Source: an uncultured Clostridia bacterium
GTDB lineage: Bacteria > Bacillota > Clostridia > TANB77 > CAG-508
Reading direction: 5' to 3'
Length of the DNA stretch: 64,000 nucleotides
Assembly (NCBI GenBank): GCA_934167495.1
Contig: CAKPKP010000001.1
Span: forward strand, 62,001-126,000
Under the pieces are notes generated by a model. That model did not search any database and was not told the DNA's origin. It was given only the letters and a program-made list of their open reading frames with translations. A program made the position numbers and the translations under genes. This document shows positions 60,645-64,000 of the stretch, in pieces. The number at the start of each line of letters is the position of its first letter. Positions within the stretch are counted from its first letter, which is position 1.

Positions 60645-62237
60645 TTAATAATATATCATGTAATCAATATCATCAAATATTTTATCTTTCTCCATAATAT
60701 CTACCAAAAATTCTTTATCTATATTGTCATTTTTTATTTGATAATATAATTTAGTGAATCTTCCAATATGATCTTTTATTCTTTTATGAGCATATTCAAC
60801 CATTGTACCATTTGTAATAATAAATAACCAGTCACTACTTTGTGCAAGTAATAATTCTCTAGCACATTGGTTTAAAGCAGCTTTTTTCACAACATCAGTT
60901 TCATTTGGAAATAGATGAGCAAGTTCAACCATTCTATCACCAGCCTTGTGAAGATGTCTGTGTGCATAATCATTAGTAGGGTTAAGCCATACTTCACTAT
61001 ATCCATTAGCTCCCCAACTAGAACGACAAGGAGTTGCTTCTTGGATAGAAGGAAATTTATCTATATATTCTCCTGGAGTAATTAATTTAAAATTAGTTTG
61101 ATTATAATAAATTTTCTTAAATAATATATATAACCAATATGGACCTTCATACCACCAATGACCGTAAAGCTCTGCATCATATGGACAAACAACAATAGGA
61201 GGAATATCCATAGCTTTAGATAATCTATCTATTTGTTCTGTTCTACAATCAAAGAAATGTCCAGCTTGTTTTTCAGCAGAATCTTTAGCCCATTGAGGCT
61301 CATAATAATCTTTATTATCATCTTTTGATGTAATTCTATAATATTTAATACCTGTATGAACACGAACTCCATTTGAAGCTATATATGGTTTTATATAATC
61401 ATAAGGTGCTTCATATCCTATATCTCTATAAAATTCACGGTAATTAAAATCACCTGGATATCCATTAATTGAACTCCAAACTTGTCTAGAAGTATCTATA
61501 TCTCTACCAAAAGCAACAATATTATTTGGAGAAACAATAGGGGCAAAGGTTCCATATATTGGAGTAGGGTCCGCATATAGTATTCCGTGTGACTCTGTTA
61601 TAATATATTCAATTCCAAATTCTCTCAAATATTTATCTGCTTCTGGAACATAACCACATTCAGGTAACCAAATACCTCTTGGATTTCTTCCTAAATATTT
61701 TTTATAAGTTTGAACACCAACAGCAATTTGAGCTCTAACAGTATTTTCATTAACATATAGTATAGGAAAATAACCATGTGTTGCACCACATGTAATAATT
61801 TCTAAAACGCCAATATCTTGAAAATATTTAAATCCTTCTATAAGATTACAATTGTATACATCTTTAAATACATGTAAATCGTTAGTATATCTGTCTAAAT
61901 AATATTTAGATAATTTATTTAATCTAGAATCATATGCAGTTCTTTTTAGTTCTTTTTCACATAATTCTATATGTTTTTCTAAATATTTTATATATCTTTT
62001 TTGTAGTAATTCACTAGCAAGCATAGAAAGAAGAGGAGGAGTAAGCGACATTGTTATTCTAAAGTCAACTTTTTCTTCTTCTAATTTCTTAAAATTTAAT
62101 AATAAAGGTATATATGTTTCAGAAATAGCCTCATATAACCATTGTTCTTCTAAGTAATCTTCACTTTCAGGGTGATGCACAAATGGAAGATGTGCATGCA
62201 ATATAAAACTTACATAACCTTTTGGATTGTTGTTCAT
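60645..62237 (-). CDS. GH57 glycoside hydrolase (1,4-alpha-glucan branching enzyme type)
   Basis: This 530-residue GH57 enzyme has conserved regions SFILHAHLPFVHHPES (1), GATHGYFPIL (2), nucleophile Glu in GIWLPECGYVPEADKYL (3), the catalytic Asp in VCPYDAELYGHWWYEGPYWL (4) and a C-terminal helical part with LNQCARELLLAQSSDWLFI (5, DUF1957). This is the GH57 alpha-glucan branching enzyme, which introduces alpha-1,6 links in glycogen-like polymers. The upstream gene in the same direction encodes a DUF4912 protein, a known partner in context. RBS AAAGGAGAT. Confidence 0.92.
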   Translation of the reverse strand: MNNNPKGYVSFILHAHLPFVHHPESEDYLEEQWLYEAISETYIPLLLNFKKLEEEKVDFRITMSLTPPLLSMLASELLQKRYIKYLEKHIELCEKELKRTAYDSRLNKLSKYYLDRYTNDLHVFKDVYNCNLIEGFKYFQDIGVLEIITCGATHGYFPILYVNENTVRAQIAVGVQTYKKYLGRNPRGIWLPECGYVPEADKYLREFGIEYIITESHGILYADPTPIYGTFAPIVSPNNIVAFGRDIDTSRQVWSSINGYPGDFNYREFYRDIGYEAPYDYIKPYIASNGVRVHTGIKYYRITSKDDNKDYYEPQWAKDSAEKQAGHFFDCRTEQIDRLSKAMDIPPIVVCPYDAELYGHWWYEGPYWLYILFKKIYYNQTNFKLITPGEYIDKFPSIQEATPCRSSWGANGYSEVWLNPTNDYAHRHLHKAGDRMVELAHLFPNETDVVKKAALNQCARELLLAQSSDWLFIITNGTMVEYAHKRIKDHIGRFTKLYYQIKNDNIDKEFLVDIMEKDKIFDDIDYMIYY

Positions 62238-62304
62238 AAAAATCTCCTTTGTAAAAAATATAGGACATTTTAGTAATAATAAAATATCCTAAATAAATGA
62301 TAAT

Positions 62305-63309
62305 TTATTTAATATTTGAAGATGGATTTCCAGATGATGGGTTTCCACCAGAAGAAGGATTATTTAAATTGAATAGAACTTCCATCTTGCTACCATCTAA
62401 TTCATAAATTTCATTATAAATATCACTTACACCTAAGTTAGAACCATAAGGATAGTTCTTAGATAAAGGTAAATCCTTTAAATGTTTTTGAGAAATTTCT
62501 TGAGTTTTAACATTTTTATATTTAATAGGTGTAGAATAATTGTATTTTTCAAATAAAATGTGATCATTAGGAGATTCAATTTTATTTGAATTTGAAATAA
62601 ATAAATAATCATTTTGCAAATTTATATGTTCTTCTGAAAGAGTTTCAGTATTTATAATATTAACTTGAGTTTTAAATTTTCTACCAAAGTCTACAGAATA
62701 TTTGCATTTTGAATCATCTATATCAATATACCAGCTATTAGCAAAATCGTTAACAGGAACTTCAAAACTATAGTTTTTATCTTCGTTATGAATTATTAAT
62801 ACAGGATATGTTGTATTAAAGAAATCATCTCCAAATGCTTTTTTATAATTTTCAATATCTTTAAGTGAAACATCCCAATAAACGAATAATTTTTTTGGAG
62901 TTTGTGCTAATATTTTTACTATGGTTTCATTGTAATTATATGGTAAATCATAATATTCTGAGTTTGTAGAAGATTCACTAGTCTTTTTCTTTTTAGGAAT
63001 CATAGACTTTATAGTATCTATAACAGAAATGGATGTTATTTTTTTAGTCTTTGCTACAATAGATTTTTCTTTCTTTTCTACTACTTTTAAATCTTTTTTA
63101 TTTGAAACTGTAGGTAATTTTTTATTAGTTTTTTTAGAAGAAGTAGAAGAACTAGATGTTTTACTTGTAGCCTTTTTTGCTGTGACCTTAGCTTTAGATG
63201 TAGTGCTTTTTTTCTTTTTTTCTGTTTCTTTTTTTACTGATTTTTTTTCTTCTTCATTTTTAATGATTTTATTTGATTTATCATTTGAATCTTTAGTTAT
63301 TCTTGGCAT
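62305..63309 (-). CDS. DUF4912 protein with Lys/Ser/Thr-rich histone-like N-terminus
   Basis: This 334-residue protein has a residue 1-115 segment of low complexity (KKSVKKETEKKKKSTTSKAK type, with TSKTSSSSTSSKK), strongly basic. From about 120 the DUF4912 domain runs: YDLPYNYNETIVKILAQTPK, KLFVYWDVSLKDIENYKKAF and WYIDIDDSKCKYSVDFGRKF. A Gly/Ser/Asn-rich end follows. DUF4912 genes are often next to GH57 branching enzymes, as here (68 bp apart, same strand), which suggests a glycogen-related or carbohydrate-binding role. The basic tail may bind DNA, RNA or acidic polymers. RBS AAGGAGGA. Confidence 0.8.
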   Translation of the reverse strand: MPRITKDSNDKSNKIIKNEEEKKSVKKETEKKKKSTTSKAKVTAKKATSKTSSSSTSSKKTNKKLPTVSNKKDLKVVEKKEKSIVAKTKKITSISVIDTIKSMIPKKKKTSESSTNSEYYDLPYNYNETIVKILAQTPKKLFVYWDVSLKDIENYKKAFGDDFFNTTYPVLIIHNEDKNYSFEVPVNDFANSWYIDIDDSKCKYSVDFGRKFKTQVNIINTETLSEEHINLQNDYLFISNSNKIESPNDHILFEKYNYSTPIKYKNVKTQEISQKHLKDLPLSKNYPYGSNLGVSDIYNEIYELDGSKMEVLFNLNNPSSGGNPSSGNPSSNIK

Positions 63310-63477
63310 TAGCCTTTCCTCCTTAGAATGAATTATATAAATTCTATAAATATATTATATATAAAATTAATACTATAATATAGTATATCAAAATATAAAT
63401 AATTACAAGAGAAAAAATAAAAAATATGTAGAAAAATAATACAGAAATACATCTATAAAAATAAATTTAAATAAAGC

Positions 63478-63505
63478 TTGCAAAATTGAGATATTATGAT
63501 ATAAT
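63478..63505 (+). promoter_or_regulatory. SigmaA-type promoter for tig
   Basis: TTGCAA, a 16-bp spacer and TATAAT, about 50 bp upstream of the trigger factor start. Confidence 0.65.
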
Positions 63506-63556
63506 ATAAAAGCTATATTTAGTAAAAATAAAAATTGGAAGGAAGATTAAAAGAAA

Positions 63557-64000
63557 ATGAGTATAAAAATAGAAAAGACAGAAAATCAAAATGAACTAAA
63601 GTTAGAATTTAAAATTGATGCAAAAATATTTGATGAAGGAATACAAACAGTATATAAGAAAAATGCAAAATATTTTAATATACCAGGATTCAGAAAAGGA
63701 AAAGCCCCAATGAGTAGAGTTGAAAGTATTTATGGAAAAGAAATTTTTTACGAAGATGCTTTTAATGAAGTAGTTCCAGAAATATTTGAAAAAGAATTAA
63801 AAGAAAATAATATAGAAGCTGTTAGTAAACCAGATATAGACATTACACAAATAGGAAAAGGACAAGATTTAATATTTACAGCAGTTGTTCAAACAAAACC
63901 AGAAGTAAAACTTGGAAAATATAAAGGTATAGAAGTAAAAAAAGTTGAGTATAATGTAACTGAAAAAGATATAAAACAAGAATTAGAAAAAATGGCAGAA
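63557..64000 (+). CDS. tig: Trigger factor, N-terminal part (3'-truncated by window edge)
   Basis: Starting at ATG 63557 (TTGGAAGGAAG upstream), 148 codons are present. The ribosome-binding domain is clear: MSIKIEKTENQNELKLEF, IPGFRKGKAPMSRVESIYGK (the GFRxGKxP ribosome-docking loop, about residues 43-50), FYEDAFNEVVPEIFEKELKE and VVQTKPEVKLGKYKG. Trigger factor is the ribosome-associated chaperone; the PPIase and C-terminal domains lie beyond the window. Confidence 0.95.
   Translation, partial: MSIKIEKTENQNELKLEFKIDAKIFDEGIQTVYKKNAKYFNIPGFRKGKAPMSRVESIYGKEIFYEDAFNEVVPEIFEKELKENNIEAVSKPDIDITQIGKGQDLIFTAVVQTKPEVKLGKYKGIEVKKVEYNVTEKDIKQELEKMAE

Overview
The window is chromosomal DNA of a very AT-rich, endospore-forming member of the Clostridia, probably an uncultured gut-type lineage. 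The evidence is the spore genes spoIIM, spoIIIAF-AG-AH and cotJA-cotJB-cotJC, Firmicutes markers such as rbgA, mrnC, a SpoVB-type flippase and a GldA/F/G-like ABC system, and canonical TTGACA/TATAAT promoters with strong AGGAGG ribosome binding sites. There are no phage or ICE structural modules and no CRISPR array.

Layout. 1-4.5 kb: a salvage-flavoured run (radical SAM tail, HAM1-like pyrophosphatase, HD hydrolase, queuosine-salvage Qng1 homologue, DUF4406) with duplicated and decayed fragments around it. 4.5-8 kb: rbgA, mrnC, tRNA-Glu, recN. 8-17.7 kb: membrane protein, CDF transporter, cysteine desulfurase, EndoQ-like nuclease, spoIIM-xerD, rfbD-rfbA. 18-23 kb: ATP-grasp ligase with two small DMT transporters, trmL, cyclophilin lipoprotein, ruvA, rarA. 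23-30 kb: an orphan TraG/VirD4-like ATPase, SpoVB-like flippase, hup, pyk. 30-34 kb: a GH5 cellulase with an N-terminal dockerin-like domain, a dockerin remnant, and a large surface protein behind a GA microsatellite. 34-40 kb: the cotJ operon, whose cotJC is split by a 5-kb element. 40-53 kb: two PF06541 membrane proteins, spoIIIAF-AG-AH, VanW protein, trmB, an ABC system, and a 1235-residue Wzz/BY-kinase with a giant coiled coil. 53.5-64 kb: rpsO, pnp, a GT2, cmk, murD, a Pro-rich protein, GH57 with DUF4912, and the start of tig.

Three observations stand out. (1) cotJC is cut in two by a skin-like element (about 34263-39280) carrying a large serine recombinase, a 43-codon ORF and a toxin-antitoxin pair. 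The two halves lie in the same codon register at a shared 12-bp imperfect core, so excision would restore an uninterrupted gene. This looks like a developmentally excised intervening element in a spore coat gene. (2) recN and spoIIM each break by +1 exactly at an in-frame CGG codon. By eye I found no other in-frame CGG in a native gene of this window, which suggests that CGG is unassigned or stalls and drives +1 frameshifting. (3) A strong RBS and ATG followed by (GA)10 sits out of frame with a 641-codon pilin-leader surface protein. Gain of one GA unit or loss of two would fuse them, a classic phase-variation arrangement.

A family of palindromic intergenic repeats recurs next to terminators at five or more loci, one of them directly upstream of the split spoIIIA operon.
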